This document shows, in pieces, positions 17,152 through 26,446 of a DNA stretch of 64,000 nucleotides. A program made the translations under genes and the position numbers. Position 1 is the first letter of the stretch. Every line of letters starts with the position of its first letter. The notes beneath the pieces are model-generated. The model searched no databases, had not been told where the DNA came from, and was given only the letters and a program-made list of their open reading frames with translations. This stretch comes from Bacillus tuaregi. GTDB taxonomy: Bacteria; Bacillota; Bacilli; Bacillales; Cytobacillaceae. Location of the stretch: contig NZ_LT629731.1 in assembly GCF_900104575.1 (NCBI RefSeq), forward strand, positions 4,102,712 through 4,166,711, in the 5' to 3' direction.

Positions 17152-17901
17152 TTATTTTGTTATCCATGGGGTATAATGTGTTTCTAATAAATCTAATAGC
17201 TTAAAGAAAAGAAGGCCAATAAAACCTAATACGATGATTCCGCAGAACATTTCCTCATAATTCATTTTCGTCCATGCGCTCATGATAAAGTATCCGACCC
17301 CATATGTCGTCGCATAGTTCTCAGCAAAGAATAATGATGCTAATGAAATACCGATACTGATTCGCAAACCTGAAAATACCTGCGGCAGAATAGCCGGGAT
17401 GATCAGAAAGCGGTATTGTTGTCTGATAGACGCAGAAAAGCTGTTCATGACTTTGAAATGAGATGCAGGTATGTGCATGACTCCATCCCGAACAGACAGG
17501 ATCATCTGAAAAATAATGATCCAAATAATTAACATGATTTTTGATACATTTCCTAGACCAAATAACAGCATAAATACTGGCAGGAAGGCAACCTTTGGTA
17601 TCGGATAGATATAGTATAAAAACGGAGAAAATAGACGATTGATTTTTTTATTAACACCAAGATAAATACCGGCTGGAATTCCAAGCATTAAGGAAATGCT
17701 CATGGCTACTAATACCCGTAGAATACTACCGAGGGAATGAAGTCCAAGGTCCCCTATGATAGTCAATAAATAGGTAAATGTCGCAATCGGCGAAGGAATC
17801 GTATGTGTATCGACTAAAAGATAGATGACTTCCCAAAAAATAATAAAGCTAAAAAACCCGACAATCAACTGGTTGCTAGCTATTTTCCGTATGATGTTCA
17901 T
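17152..17901 (-). CDS. ABC transporter permease (SsuC/TauC/ThiX type)
   Basis: The 249-residue protein has about six membrane helices and the EAA-like loop around FKVMNSFSASIRQQYRFLIIP, where the ATPase docks. It belongs to the BPD permease family of nitrate/sulfonate/taurine importers. Its start overlaps the end of the ATPase gene by 26 bases, so translation is coupled. Its binding protein is most likely the lipoprotein on the opposite strand. Confidence 0.9.
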   Translation of the reverse strand: MNIIRKIASNQLIVGFFSFIIFWEVIYLLVDTHTIPSPIATFTYLLTIIGDLGLHSLGSILRVLVAMSISLMLGIPAGIYLGVNKKINRLFSPFLYYIYPIPKVAFLPVFMLLFGLGNVSKIMLIIWIIIFQMILSVRDGVMHIPASHFKVMNSFSASIRQQYRFLIIPAILPQVFSGLRISIGISLASLFFAENYATTYGVGYFIMSAWTKMNYEEMFCGIIVLGFIGLLFFKLLDLLETHYTPWITK

Positions 17902-18652
17902 TAACCACTGTCTCCATATTCATTAATTTTCGAATTTCGATACAGGCTTCGTAAAATCCAAGCTGCTCCTTTGCGTTCTTTTGCGCAAAATATGGATTCT
18001 TCACCTCTTGAATATTTCCATTTTTATTTAATATCAAAATGACTTCACCTAAGAAAACCGCCTCTTCAATATCATGTGAGACAAAAAGCAGGGTCGTTTT
18101 TAATTTCTGCTGTTGGGCTAAGATTAATCGCTGAATCTGTTCCTTTGTCATCGCATCCAAGGAAGATGTCGGCTCATCCATTAACAGAAGCTCTGGTTTT
18201 CCGATTAATGTTCGTGCAATCGCTACCCTTTGCCTTTGACCGCCGCTTAATTGATGAGGGTATTTATCCTTTAGGCTCTCAAGCTCCATTTCCTTTAGTA
18301 ATGCTAAAACCTGGGCGAATGCCTTATCTTGATTTTTCTCACCCTTTAGTACTAAGGGCATCATAATAGCTTCCGTAACAGTCTGCCACGGGAAAAGACC
18401 TAAATTCTGAAAGAGGAAGGCTATTTGCCCTTTAGATTTTTTGACTGTCTCGCCTCCGATAGTGAGGCTTCCCTGACTTGGTTGTATGAAGCCGGCAATT
18501 AAATTCAACAGCGTGCTTTTTCCTACACCGGACTTTCCAATCAAAGCATATGATTTCCCCTTCTTCAAGGATAAACCGACATGATGTAATATCATTTGCT
18601 CTCCAAACTGAAACGTAACATCACGTAAAACCACAAAATCTTCATTACTCAT
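17876..18652 (-). CDS. ABC transporter ATP-binding protein (SsuB/TauB/ThiZ type)
   Basis: I start at ATG 18652 (MSNEDFVVL), preceded by AAAGGATGGG; an in-frame ATG 29 codons upstream has no support. Walker A is GKSGVGKST, the signature LSGGQRQR, Walker B LLLMDEPTSSLD and the H-loop SHDIEEAV. The Q-loop is FQNLGLFPW, typical of the nitrate/taurine group. It is first of a two-gene operon with the permease. Confidence 0.92.
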   Translation of the reverse strand: MSNEDFVVLRDVTFQFGEQMILHHVGLSLKKGKSYALIGKSGVGKSTLLNLIAGFIQPSQGSLTIGGETVKKSKGQIAFLFQNLGLFPWQTVTEAIMMPLVLKGEKNQDKAFAQVLALLKEMELESLKDKYPHQLSGGQRQRVAIARTLIGKPELLLMDEPTSSLDAMTKEQIQRLILAQQQKLKTTLLFVSHDIEEAVFLGEVILILNKNGNIQEVKNPYFAQKNAKEQLGFYEACIEIRKLMNMETVVNEHHTENS

Positions 18653-18691
18653 AAAGTCCCATCCTTTAATCAGAGATATGAACATAATATC

Positions 18692-18720
18692 ACAAAAAAA
18701 AGAACCACTGTAATGGTTCC
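18692..18720 (-). terminator. Terminator of the pilin-like operon
   Basis: On the minus strand GAACCA and TGGTTC pair over a 6-base loop, followed by an eight-T run. It separates the pilin-like operon from the ABC operon downstream. Confidence 0.8.
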
Positions 18721-18774
18721 TTCGTGTATAAGAGAGCACTTGGCTCTTACTCTCTATAATGAAAAAGTTTCAGC

Positions 18775-19101
18775 TCACTCTGTATCAAACCTCCAGCTGT
18801 CTATTTCAAGTTGACCGTTAAGTCCAGCATTGGGATTCCCTTTATTTTCGGGTAGAGTGATATCTCCATCAAACTCTTTATTAATATCCTTCTCAGGGTC
18901 TTTTTCAACCGGATTGGTTGGATTCTCTTTTTGTGGGCATGTTTTTTGAACATCCTTTTCTGTCACCCACCACAGCACCTTCTTCTTTACCTTTACAACC
19001 GTACAGCCTTCACTATCTACATAATTCGAAATTTCGGAGCATCCACTAAGACTGAAAAGCACGGCCATCGATAATAGCAAAACGAGCAACCTTTTTTTCA
19101 T
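18775..19101 (-). CDS. Small lipoprotein of the minor-pilin operon
   Basis: The 108-residue product has a lipoprotein signal (LFSLSGCS), then a short Lys-rich segment and a Pro/Asp/Glu-rich tail likely to be disordered. Two further Cys (in EGCTVV and KTCPQK) might form a disulfide. It starts in the stop region of the preceding pilin-like gene (overlap of one base). The family is not recognised. By position it may anchor or chaperone the pilin-like proteins at the membrane surface. Confidence 0.75.
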   Translation of the reverse strand: MKKRLLVLLLSMAVLFSLSGCSEISNYVDSEGCTVVKVKKKVLWWVTEKDVQKTCPQKENPTNPVEKDPEKDINKEFDGDITLPENKGNPNAGLNGQLEIDSWRFDTE

Positions 19102-20285
19102 TATTTATCACTCTCAATAATAATTTTCTTCTTATTTTTTTCATTAACATAAAATAATTTTAATTCTTCTAGTTGAATTCCATTTGCTTTAAGGTCCATA
19201 CCATTCTTTGAGATCACATATTTAGCTTGTAAATTCATATTCCTTTCGATATCTTTCCCAGTGTAAATGTTTATCTCCATATTTCCATTCGAAATAATAC
19301 TTCCATCAACAATCACTTCATTTACATTTGAAATGGACAGCTTAGGGTCCTTTCCATAGGTCACTAAATCTCCCTTAATATGAACTTTATTAAAATTTGA
19401 AATGGCCAAGCTTCCGTTTGAATAGAGTGAGCCATTAATCGTTAAGGTTCCACTTTGTCTACTAGGTCCAATGATTTGGTTTCCTTTATTAGCATTACGG
19501 TTGCCAGCAATCCAAAGACTTTTAAATTTTATGTCATTAAAGCCTGGCTTAACTCCAAAAATAATATATTCGTCAATATATAAATTTTTATCCTGATAAT
19601 TCGCTAATATATTTCTAAACTCTTGATCAGGAACTTGATCTAAATATTGAATTAAATCATCCATATCAACGTAGGACATGAATGAATTATCTGGATTCTC
19701 TCTTGCCTTAGGAAAGGAGCTGCTATACCAATATAATTTATAATCCATTATTTGGTTAAATACAAATGCATCTCCGATTGAATCAATATTCTTTATAAAG
19801 CCTGTACAATCTGTTGCAGCATTAGAAATTAAAATCTTTATAGAATTACTACATTTTGAGCCTGATTGCATGACAAATGAATTGGACTCAAAAAGATTAT
19901 GGAAGGTTTTATAAGTAAAAATTAACTTGCTGTCATCCCGTTTCGTATCATTATTATTTTTTGCAGTAATCGTTACCTTGTTTAATCCTTCATCCAGCTG
20001 AATGTTAATATTTTTATGACGATAATAAGCATTTAAATTAGTTATTAACTCTTTAAACATCGCATTTTCATTAATACTATTCGCTTCAACAAAGCCTTTG
20101 GTAATTTCCATTACACTTTCTGCAGTATAATTATTCGTATCTCTATTCACTTCTGTTGTTATTTCCCTCGAACCCATTAATACCTTGCTAATCATTGGGA
20201 TGACTAGGATAAAAACAATCGTAACCATTAGTAGGACATAGATTAGTGTATAACCTCTGTCATTATGATAAAATCTACTAAGCAA
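19101..20285 (-). CDS. Pilin-like protein with bactofilin-like beta-helical C-terminus
   Basis: The N-terminus has a prepilin-type hydrophobic helix after Gly (DRGYTLIYVLLMVTIVFILV), without the Glu at +5, as in PilX/GspK minor pilins. Residues about 60-260 are mixed. Residues about 265-360 show short repeats of the kind TINGSLYSNGSLAI, KVHIKGDLVTYG and EVIVDGSIISNGNM, which suggest a stacked beta-helix like bactofilins or polymer-forming proteins. At 394 residues it is much larger than a normal minor pilin. It lies five bases after the preceding pilin gene. Confidence 0.75.
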   Translation of the reverse strand: MLSRFYHNDRGYTLIYVLLMVTIVFILVIPMISKVLMGSREITTEVNRDTNNYTAESVMEITKGFVEANSINENAMFKELITNLNAYYRHKNINIQLDEGLNKVTITAKNNNDTKRDDSKLIFTYKTFHNLFESNSFVMQSGSKCSNSIKILISNAATDCTGFIKNIDSIGDAFVFNQIMDYKLYWYSSSFPKARENPDNSFMSYVDMDDLIQYLDQVPDQEFRNILANYQDKNLYIDEYIIFGVKPGFNDIKFKSLWIAGNRNANKGNQIIGPSRQSGTLTINGSLYSNGSLAISNFNKVHIKGDLVTYGKDPKLSISNVNEVIVDGSIISNGNMEINIYTGKDIERNMNLQAKYVISKNGMDLKANGIQLEELKLFYVNEKNKKKIIIESDK

Positions 20286-20290
20286 AGTCT

Positions 20291-20788
20291 TTACCTCCAG
20301 TCAGGCAACAGTATCGATTGATTAATAATCGAGACTTCAACATTTCGGTTTTTAACACCATCTTCAAGAATGACACTGTATAAGACCTCATTACTTAGAA
20401 GAGAATTATTTGTTTGTTTTGTGATGACCTCGAATTTTTTTATTTTAGATGAAAGCTCCATTGTATTGGTTATCCCATTCTCTGTTTTAGTGAAATTAAG
20501 CTTTTTTCCTACTACTTGATAATAGGATTTCTCATTCCTGTTTGTGTATGCCAATGTCAGAACATATCTTGAATTAACTGAATCAAAATCTATCGCTCTG
20601 GAATTCTTAATATTATCTTTCAAGTGGGATTCAATAAATTGTAATTCATTGTGCAGCCCTGATTTAACTTGGCTTTCATTGTAATGATTTAACCCGCTAA
20701 TTAAGAAGCTAACGATAGCCGTTCCAATAATGGATGAGATCGTTAATGTCAGTAACAACTCGATAAGTGTCAAGCCCCTGTTATTCAT
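20291..20788 (-). CDS. Minor pilin-like protein (PilW/ComGF type)
   Basis: NNRGLTLIELLLTLTISS is a type IV prepilin N-terminus with the Gly cleavage site and Glu at +5. The 165-residue protein has a helical spine and a small globular end. It overlaps the upstream gene by one base. Export and assembly would need a prepilin peptidase and an ATPase that are not in the window (perhaps the ComG machinery). Confidence 0.85.
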   Translation of the reverse strand: MNNRGLTLIELLLTLTISSIIGTAIVSFLISGLNHYNESQVKSGLHNELQFIESHLKDNIKNSRAIDFDSVNSRYVLTLAYTNRNEKSYYQVVGKKLNFTKTENGITNTMELSSKIKKFEVITKQTNNSLLSNEVLYSVILEDGVKNRNVEVSIINQSILLPDWR

Positions 20789-21315
20789 TACGTACCACCA
20801 CAGCCATTGGCAGAAAGTTTAATAACAGAAAGCTTCTCAGGTTGTAGTTTGTGATTTTCGGGCGTTAATGTAAGATCAATCTTAAATAGATTCTTGGGTT
20901 TTTCTTTTCCAACGACGGCGTTTAACTGTTCAAGCTCCGTCGAGTTACTATAATTTGTAACGTTTACGGTTAAATTAAACCGATAATTCGTTTCTGATAA
21001 TGTAATGGTTGTTTTCTGTGGCCCTGTTCTAAAGCCATTTGGATAAACAGCTCCACATGGCTTCGCCGGAATCATAATCGTATAGTTACCGAGACGTGTT
21101 TCAAGCGGCGTACCCTCTGCCACTGCCGACTTTATCTTTTCAAAGGCAGTAATCGCCTGCGTATGAAGGGCTAATTGCAATTCATTTCTGTGATTCGCTT
21201 TATAGGTTTGCGCGTAGAAATTCATAATAGGGACTATAACAATGCCCAGAATGGTAATAGAAACAAGAACCTCAACCAACGATAATCCTTTCTCGTTATA
21301 GAGGAAACGCGTCAT
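20788..21315 (-). CDS. Minor pilin-like protein (PilV type)
   Basis: NEKGLSLVEVLVSITILGIV is a prepilin N-terminus with Gly site and Glu at +5. The globular part is about 130 residues, with two Cys (KPCGAV and NGCGGT) that may pair. It is the first gene of the four-gene operon and has a weak ribosome site (GAAGGG). Confidence 0.85.
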   Translation of the reverse strand: MTRFLYNEKGLSLVEVLVSITILGIVIVPIMNFYAQTYKANHRNELQLALHTQAITAFEKIKSAVAEGTPLETRLGNYTIMIPAKPCGAVYPNGFRTGPQKTTITLSETNYRFNLTVNVTNYSNSTELEQLNAVVGKEKPKNLFKIDLTLTPENHKLQPEKLSVIKLSANGCGGT

Positions 21316-21351
21316 GGAATTCCCAACCCTTCATACCTCATGATATCTTTA

Positions 21352-21398
21352 AAAAGAGAATATCAGCTTCTTAAAAAGAAGCAAAATTCTCTTTTTCA
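21352..21398 (-). terminator. Long hairpin before the pilin-like operon
   Basis: AAAGAGAAT...GCTTCTT pairs with AAGAAGC...ATTCTCTTTTT. On the minus strand a T run follows, so it may act as a second terminator for the operon upstream or as a leader structure. Confidence 0.6.
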
Positions 21399-21483
21399 AT
21401 ATAATATTTTTGTCATTCTCTCACATCATAATCATTCTTATACTGTTTGTATATAAATATTTATTTCCACAAACAAAAATAAA

Positions 21484-21511
21484 AAAAGCAGCCAAGAGAC
21501 CTGCTGCTTTT
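21484..21511 (-). terminator. Terminator of the ydj/ynj-like operon
   Basis: AAAAGCAGC and GCTGCTTTT pair over a 10-base loop; on the minus strand seven T follow. Confidence 0.82.
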
Positions 21512-21581
21512 CTTAAACAAATGTTTGATTGAATGATCCATTGCTACATGTAAACATACAAAATGACCAACACCCGGGCTT

Positions 21582-22181
21582 TTATTCCTTCAAAATCCGT
21601 CTAGCCTCCAGCAGCCTCTGCATCCCCGTGAACAATTCGATGAAGATATAGAGAATAGTGGTGTAGACCAGATAGGACTGGAATAATACCATTAAGGAAA
21701 ATAGGATAAAGCCCTCTGTTCGTTCGGCAAGCCCCGGCTGATAGTAGAAGGATTTTTCACTTTGCTTATCTGAGACGGCACCAACAGTTAGAAAAATAGT
21801 CATCACGATAATAATGGAGCTAGCCAAAAGCATGAGTAAAAAGAGAATTTTAGGTTCTGGGTGGCGCAGCGCCAAGGCGATAATGATGCCTACTTCTACA
21901 ACCCGGTCAAAGGTTACATCCAGTACGGTCCCCCAGCCTGAGGAGGTACGGCTTAGTCTCGCCATACTTCCATCTACAGCATCAAGAAACCCCGAGATCC
22001 AAAGCACCGCCACACCTAAATATGGCTGATCAAAATAGATGATGACACTCGCTGCCACTCCTACTAGAAAAGCCGTAACTGTAATTTGATTTGCAGATAA
22101 TCCGAGCCGAAGCAGACCTTTTGCTGTTCTTTCTATCAAAGGCTGCACATATATACGTCCATGTGTATCAAGCACATTCAT
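21582..22181 (-). CDS. CDP-alcohol phosphatidyltransferase-family protein (YnjF-like)
   Basis: The signature D-x2-DG-x2-AR-x8-G-x3-D-x3-D is complete: LDAVDGSMARLSR ... GWGTVLDVTFD at about residues 68-95. The 199-residue protein has about six membrane helices. The family moves a phospho-alcohol from CDP-linked donors to make phospholipids or related lipids. In E. coli ynjF is the last gene of ydjXYZ-ynjABCDEF, as here it ends the operon. Substrate unknown. Confidence 0.88.
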   Translation of the reverse strand: MNVLDTHGRIYVQPLIERTAKGLLRLGLSANQITVTAFLVGVAASVIIYFDQPYLGVAVLWISGFLDAVDGSMARLSRTSSGWGTVLDVTFDRVVEVGIIIALALRHPEPKILFLLMLLASSIIIVMTIFLTVGAVSDKQSEKSFYYQPGLAERTEGFILFSLMVLFQSYLVYTTILYIFIELFTGMQRLLEARRILKE

Positions 22182-22230
22182 CTTCCTCTCAACAATCTAT
22201 TTCTCGCCTTGCACATAGCAAAACTCTATG

Positions 22231-23253
22231 TCAAATCCCCTTAGGATACCAAACGATCTTCTCTACTGGAATACAAAGCTTCACGCTAGTGCCCATCTCT
22301 GGCGCTGTACCCCAAATCGGATGCTGAACCTCTATTTCATGGTCCTGGATCTCCACTAACACCATTTGCATCTTCGGTTCATACTTCACTCTTTTAACCC
22401 TGCCGTCCAGTACTACTTTATCCTTTTCACTATCCCAGCTTGAACCGTGGACAGTCAGCTGCACAGACTCTGCAGGCAGCCAGCCCATATTATATTCGGT
22501 AGGTACAGACGGAAAACACTCTCCTAACCATTCCTGCCATTGTTCACGCGAGAAACGATTTTTTAATGAGAAGAAGGTGGCGACTTTTTCACTGCGGGGT
22601 CGTTGATAAAAATCAAGTGGCTTTCCTTCCTGAAGAATTCTTCCGTTCATTAACAATCCCACTCGATCAGCAACAGAAAAAGCCTCATCCATGTAATGGG
22701 TAATCCATAAAATTGAAAACCCATGTTGCTTTTGCAGATTATAGAGCCATTCAGTAAGCTGCACTCGAAGCGGGGCATCAAGCGAGGCAAAAGGCTCGTC
22801 CAATAAAAGCAAATCGGGCTTCAGCACAAGGACCCTGCCAAGCGACACACGCTGCTGCTGTCCGCCGGAGAGCTGGTGTGGATAACGATTCTCCAGCCCT
22901 TCAAGCTGTAAAATACTTAAATATTGCTTCACCTGTTCATAGCGTTTCTTAGCTGGAATAGCGCGGGCACGTAAACCAAACGCTAAATTATCCAGCACCG
23001 TCATATGGGGAAATAGCCTCGGCTCCTGAAACACCAATCCTGTTTGCCCGCGTCTATCCTCCTTCCAGAGAATAGTACCTTCTGAGAAAGAAGAAAGGCC
23101 GGCAATTCCTCTTAATAAGGTTGTTTTCCCGCTTCCAGACGGTCCCATCAATACATAGATTTCAGACTCATCTATTTCGAGTGTAATGGAGGAAAGAATT
23201 TGTTGATTTCCATAACGAATGCCAGCATCTTTTATTTTCAACATTTGACTCAC
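22231..23253 (-). CDS. ynjD: ABC transporter ATPase (YnjD-like)
   Basis: Walker A is GPSGSGKTT, the signature LSGGQQQR, Walker B LLLLDEPFASLD. The Q-loop is FQEPRLFPHM. After residue about 215 a C-terminal extension of TOBE type (VKRVKYEPKMQMVLVE) follows, so the 340-residue protein is longer than E. coli YnjD. It overlaps the permease gene by four bases and is followed by ynjF after 49 bases. Confidence 0.9.
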   Translation of the reverse strand: MSQMLKIKDAGIRYGNQQILSSITLEIDESEIYVLMGPSGSGKTTLLRGIAGLSSFSEGTILWKEDRRGQTGLVFQEPRLFPHMTVLDNLAFGLRARAIPAKKRYEQVKQYLSILQLEGLENRYPHQLSGGQQQRVSLGRVLVLKPDLLLLDEPFASLDAPLRVQLTEWLYNLQKQHGFSILWITHYMDEAFSVADRVGLLMNGRILQEGKPLDFYQRPRSEKVATFFSLKNRFSREQWQEWLGECFPSVPTEYNMGWLPAESVQLTVHGSSWDSEKDKVVLDGRVKRVKYEPKMQMVLVEIQDHEIEVQHPIWGTAPEMGTSVKLCIPVEKIVWYPKGI

Positions 23254-24071
23254 CCCCTAAGCCCTAATATCTTTTTATTACACCATTTTAAAAGAATATA
23301 ATAAACCAGCACTAACAAAATGACCGGCACAAAAAACCATAATGAGTAAACAGCGACAATTGATGCATTTCCACTTGAGGCAAAAGGAAAAATAATTAAA
23401 GGCAGCGTCATTAAGGTCCCCCCGCTCATAATCCAGGTTGGTAAATATTGACTCATTGATATGACCACTACCAGTAGACAGGAAAGCAGCAGTGCAGGAA
23501 GTAATAATGGAAGCTCAATCCAAATAAATATTTTCCACCCGCCTGCTCCAAGACTTAAGGCAGCCTCCTGGAGTTTCCCGCCCAGCTGATTAAATTGATA
23601 CCAAAGCATTACAATAAAATAAGGCATCGTGATAAGTGAGTGCACAAGCGCCACGCTTATATAATCAGATAAAAAATCAAAGTGAAGGGACAGATGGTGC
23701 AGCCCCATCACCGATACGGTCAACGGGATGAATAATGGTGAAAGGAGAACAATAAATACGCCCCCTTTTCCTGTGAAGCTTTTTTGGCTCAGTGCTTTTG
23801 CAGCAGGAAAACCTAATAAAATATTAAGCAATACCGTAATCCCCGCAACAAGAAGACTGTTTGTCAGTGCTTCCAAGGCTCTGCCAGAGGGTGAGAATAG
23901 ATAATGCCAAGAATCAAGATTCCATTGCTTTGGAAAGAGCTCCGGCCATGGCCACAGCTTAGTAAAGCTCCAAATGATTACAGATATAAATGGAAGAATA
24001 ATAAATAAGCTCATTCCAATTAAACAAAGTGCAATAAGTATTCTATTTACCACTATACTTATCCTTTCCAT
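23250..24071 (-). CDS. ABC transporter permease, second half of YnjC-type pair
   Basis: GGGAGGAG precedes ATG 24071; an ATG eight codons upstream is possible. The 273-residue protein has six membrane helices and an EAA loop near LQEAALSLGAGGWKIFIWIELPLLLP (core LGAGGWKIF). E. coli YnjC is one protein of two fused permease halves; here the halves are separate genes overlapping by 13 bases. Confidence 0.88.
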   Translation of the reverse strand: MERISIVVNRILIALCLIGMSLFIILPFISVIIWSFTKLWPWPELFPKQWNLDSWHYLFSPSGRALEALTNSLLVAGITVLLNILLGFPAAKALSQKSFTGKGGVFIVLLSPLFIPLTVSVMGLHHLSLHFDFLSDYISVALVHSLITMPYFIVMLWYQFNQLGGKLQEAALSLGAGGWKIFIWIELPLLLPALLLSCLLVVVISMSQYLPTWIMSGGTLMTLPLIIFPFASSGNASIVAVYSLWFFVPVILLVLVYYILLKWCNKKILGLRG

Positions 24072-24961
24072 ACACTCCTCCCACTGGCCAACCATTTCCT
24101 TTGGCAGATTAATAAAACGATTCCGATGAGAAGAGCAACCAAAGCAAGCACGATATTCATGGCCATCGCGAGCGGCTGTCTGCTTAAACCGAACTGGGTA
24201 TATTCCTGCCAGGCCAGCACAGGAATAAAGCCGAATGACGTTTTGGCCATCAAGGCTGGAATTTCATATGAGCCTAATACAAAGGAAAACACAACCCACA
24301 TACCACCAACCCAAATCGGTAACAGAATCGGAATAAAGACCCAGCGAATCATTTGCGATTGATTCGCTCCCAGCATTTTGACTGTGTCCTTCCATTCCAA
24401 GAAAAGCTTTATCACAAAGGGATAAAGCAGCAGAACAATAAAAGGAATCTCCTTCCATGAATAGGCAAGGATTACTCCTATCCCCCATTGATCATGAATT
24501 AAAACTGGAAAGGCTTCAAACGAGTCAATCCAGCCCAGATGATAGGCAATACGGGAATACCAGCCGGTTTGCATAAAGGTCTGGGTCAGCATATAAGCCG
24601 CTAATAAATGCGGAACCCCAAAGGGAAGCTGGAAAATCAGATGGGACCATGTCCGGTTATACGTATACGATGCTAAAAGCAATGCAATGAACAGCCCAAT
24701 CATGCCGGCAAGAAGTGAAACCGCCCCTGCTATTCCAACCGTTACACCAAGGGATTCAAAAAAGGAAATATCAAACAGCTCTTTATAGGCCCAGCCTGCC
24801 TCACCTGCTCCGTATATTTCCTCATAATCCCCCAGACTAATTCGAAAGGAATGAATAAACCCTCCAATAAAAAAGAAAATCACAAACAAAAGGGCCGGGA
24901 GAACCCCTAACAGCCCTTTATGCTTATGAATAAATGTCGTGATATTATTGATTTGCCACAT
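24059..24961 (-). CDS. ABC transporter permease, first half of YnjC-type pair
   Basis: I choose ATG 24961 (MWQINNITTFI), inside the end of the substrate-binding protein gene; an in-frame ATG 14 codons upstream would extend the overlap. About six or seven membrane helices and the loop TVKMLGANQSQMIRWVFIP (EAA type) are seen. With the next gene it forms the membrane channel of the YnjBCD-type importer. Confidence 0.88.
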   Translation of the reverse strand: MWQINNITTFIHKHKGLLGVLPALLFVIFFFIGGFIHSFRISLGDYEEIYGAGEAGWAYKELFDISFFESLGVTVGIAGAVSLLAGMIGLFIALLLASYTYNRTWSHLIFQLPFGVPHLLAAYMLTQTFMQTGWYSRIAYHLGWIDSFEAFPVLIHDQWGIGVILAYSWKEIPFIVLLLYPFVIKLFLEWKDTVKMLGANQSQMIRWVFIPILLPIWVGGMWVVFSFVLGSYEIPALMAKTSFGFIPVLAWQEYTQFGLSRQPLAMAMNIVLALVALLIGIVLLICQRKWLASGRSVWKG

Positions 24962-26216
24962 TGTCAATCCAGCCTCGTTCAAGCCATTCAACATATTGTG
25001 CACTCATCTCTGGAAGCCGGTGCTCCGACAGCTCTTGCTCTGGTAAAGTTGCCGGACCCCTATCTATCTCTTCTAACCTCTGCTTCATATCTTCTGGCAA
25101 ACGGTTAACTGCTAGGGCCGTATTTTCTCCCCAATATTCGAGCTCCATCTTCTTCAACTGGGCATCAGGTGATAGTAAATGGTTGATAACGACCATTGCT
25201 GCATCCTGATGTGGTGCATTATAAGGTATGGCTAAAAAGTGTGTATTGGTGAGAGTTCCTTTATCAAGGACAAAAGTCTTTGAGCTTTTTGGAAACTCTC
25301 CGCTCGTCATATAATTTGAAGTACCTGCTTCATCATACCCCATTGTCATCCACACTTCACCATTTTTATATAGCTGGTCAAGCTGGGCAAGGGATTGTGG
25401 GTATGAGCTCCCTTCTCTCCATAGATACGGCTTCATGCGATTTAAAGCCTTCCATACTTCCTCTGCTTCTTGTTCAATTAAATCCTGATCAAAAACATCT
25501 AGGAAAGCGGAGTAATCCTCACTTGTTTCATTTAAGATATGACGTATAAATGCACTACCTGTAAAATCGGGCGGAGCCGGATACGTAAATTTGCCCGGGT
25601 TAGCCTTTACCCATTTCTCAAGCTCTGCTAATGATGAAGGAGGATTCTTTACTTTACTTGAATCATATGTAAATACAAATTGCACTTTCCCCCATGGAGC
25701 TTCATATCCTTCTGTTGGATAACCAAAATCATATTGTACATCAGGACTATCCTTATCAACATATTGCTGATAGTTAGGTAAAGCCGCTGTAATCGGTCCT
25801 AATAATAGATCCTTTTCTTTGGCTGTTTTAAAGTTTTCGCCATTAATCCAAAGGACATCCATGACTCCGTCTTCTTTGCCAGACTGTTTCTCAACCACGA
25901 GCTTGTTAATAAATTCGACGGCGTCCATCGGCTGTCTTTTCAGCGTAATATTATATTCTTCCTTCAATTGCGGGGCAATATACTCATCAATATAGCGATT
26001 GACGCCCTCATCACCGCCCCATAAGTAGAAATGAACGGTACTTCCTTTTGCATCTTCTACAATGGTTTCCCAATCCTTATCTAATACAGATACTACCGCT
26101 TGATTATCGTTACCCTTCTCATCCTTCTTCTTGCTTTCTTCGTTATTCGAACATCCAGACAGGATAAGAAAAAACACCATGAGTAGTGCAACAGATTGTT
26201 TCTTCCAGTTATTCAA
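24945..26216 (-). CDS. ynjB: ABC transporter substrate-binding lipoprotein (YnjB-like)
   Basis: The signal peptide ends FFLILSGCSNN, a lipobox. The 423-residue protein has the extended YnjB features: VHFYLWGGDEGVNRYID early in the mature part, DVLWINGENF, and PPDFTGSAFIRH. The ligand is not known for the family. The gene follows the small membrane protein by 17 bases and overlaps the first permease gene by 17. Confidence 0.88.
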   Translation of the reverse strand: MNNWKKQSVALLMVFFLILSGCSNNEESKKKDEKGNDNQAVVSVLDKDWETIVEDAKGSTVHFYLWGGDEGVNRYIDEYIAPQLKEEYNITLKRQPMDAVEFINKLVVEKQSGKEDGVMDVLWINGENFKTAKEKDLLLGPITAALPNYQQYVDKDSPDVQYDFGYPTEGYEAPWGKVQFVFTYDSSKVKNPPSSLAELEKWVKANPGKFTYPAPPDFTGSAFIRHILNETSEDYSAFLDVFDQDLIEQEAEEVWKALNRMKPYLWREGSSYPQSLAQLDQLYKNGEVWMTMGYDEAGTSNYMTSGEFPKSSKTFVLDKGTLTNTHFLAIPYNAPHQDAAMVVINHLLSPDAQLKKMELEYWGENTALAVNRLPEDMKQRLEEIDRGPATLPEQELSEHRLPEMSAQYVEWLERGWIDNVANQ

Positions 26217-26233
26217 TCTTCATTACCTCCAGG

Positions 26234-26446
26234 TTAGATACTACAGTTAGATTTGCAATCCAAATAGCCATCCAACTGACTAAGCAGAAAATAGAGACAA
26301 AAACTCATACTATCAATTGTAATCACTACTTGCAGCTTCAGGTAAAAAAGTAAACTGAGGCCATTAAATAGGATTAACATAAGCAACAGAATCCAGCGTA
26401 TATGCCAAATAATCCTCTGATACATTTTCGTTCTATCTCTAGTCAT
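26234..26446 (-). CDS. Small membrane protein coupled to the selenoprotein-like gene
   Basis: The 70-residue product has one or two hydrophobic segments (IIWHIRWILLLMLILFNGL and a Phe/Leu-rich stretch) and three Cys near the end (SFC, DCKSNC). Its ATG overlaps the final stop of the GrdB-like gene as ATGA, so translation would be coupled to ribosomes that have passed the internal UGA. No family is recognised. Confidence 0.65.
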   Translation of the reverse strand: MTRDRTKMYQRIIWHIRWILLLMLILFNGLSLLFYLKLQVVITIDSMSFCLYFLLSQLDGYLDCKSNCSI

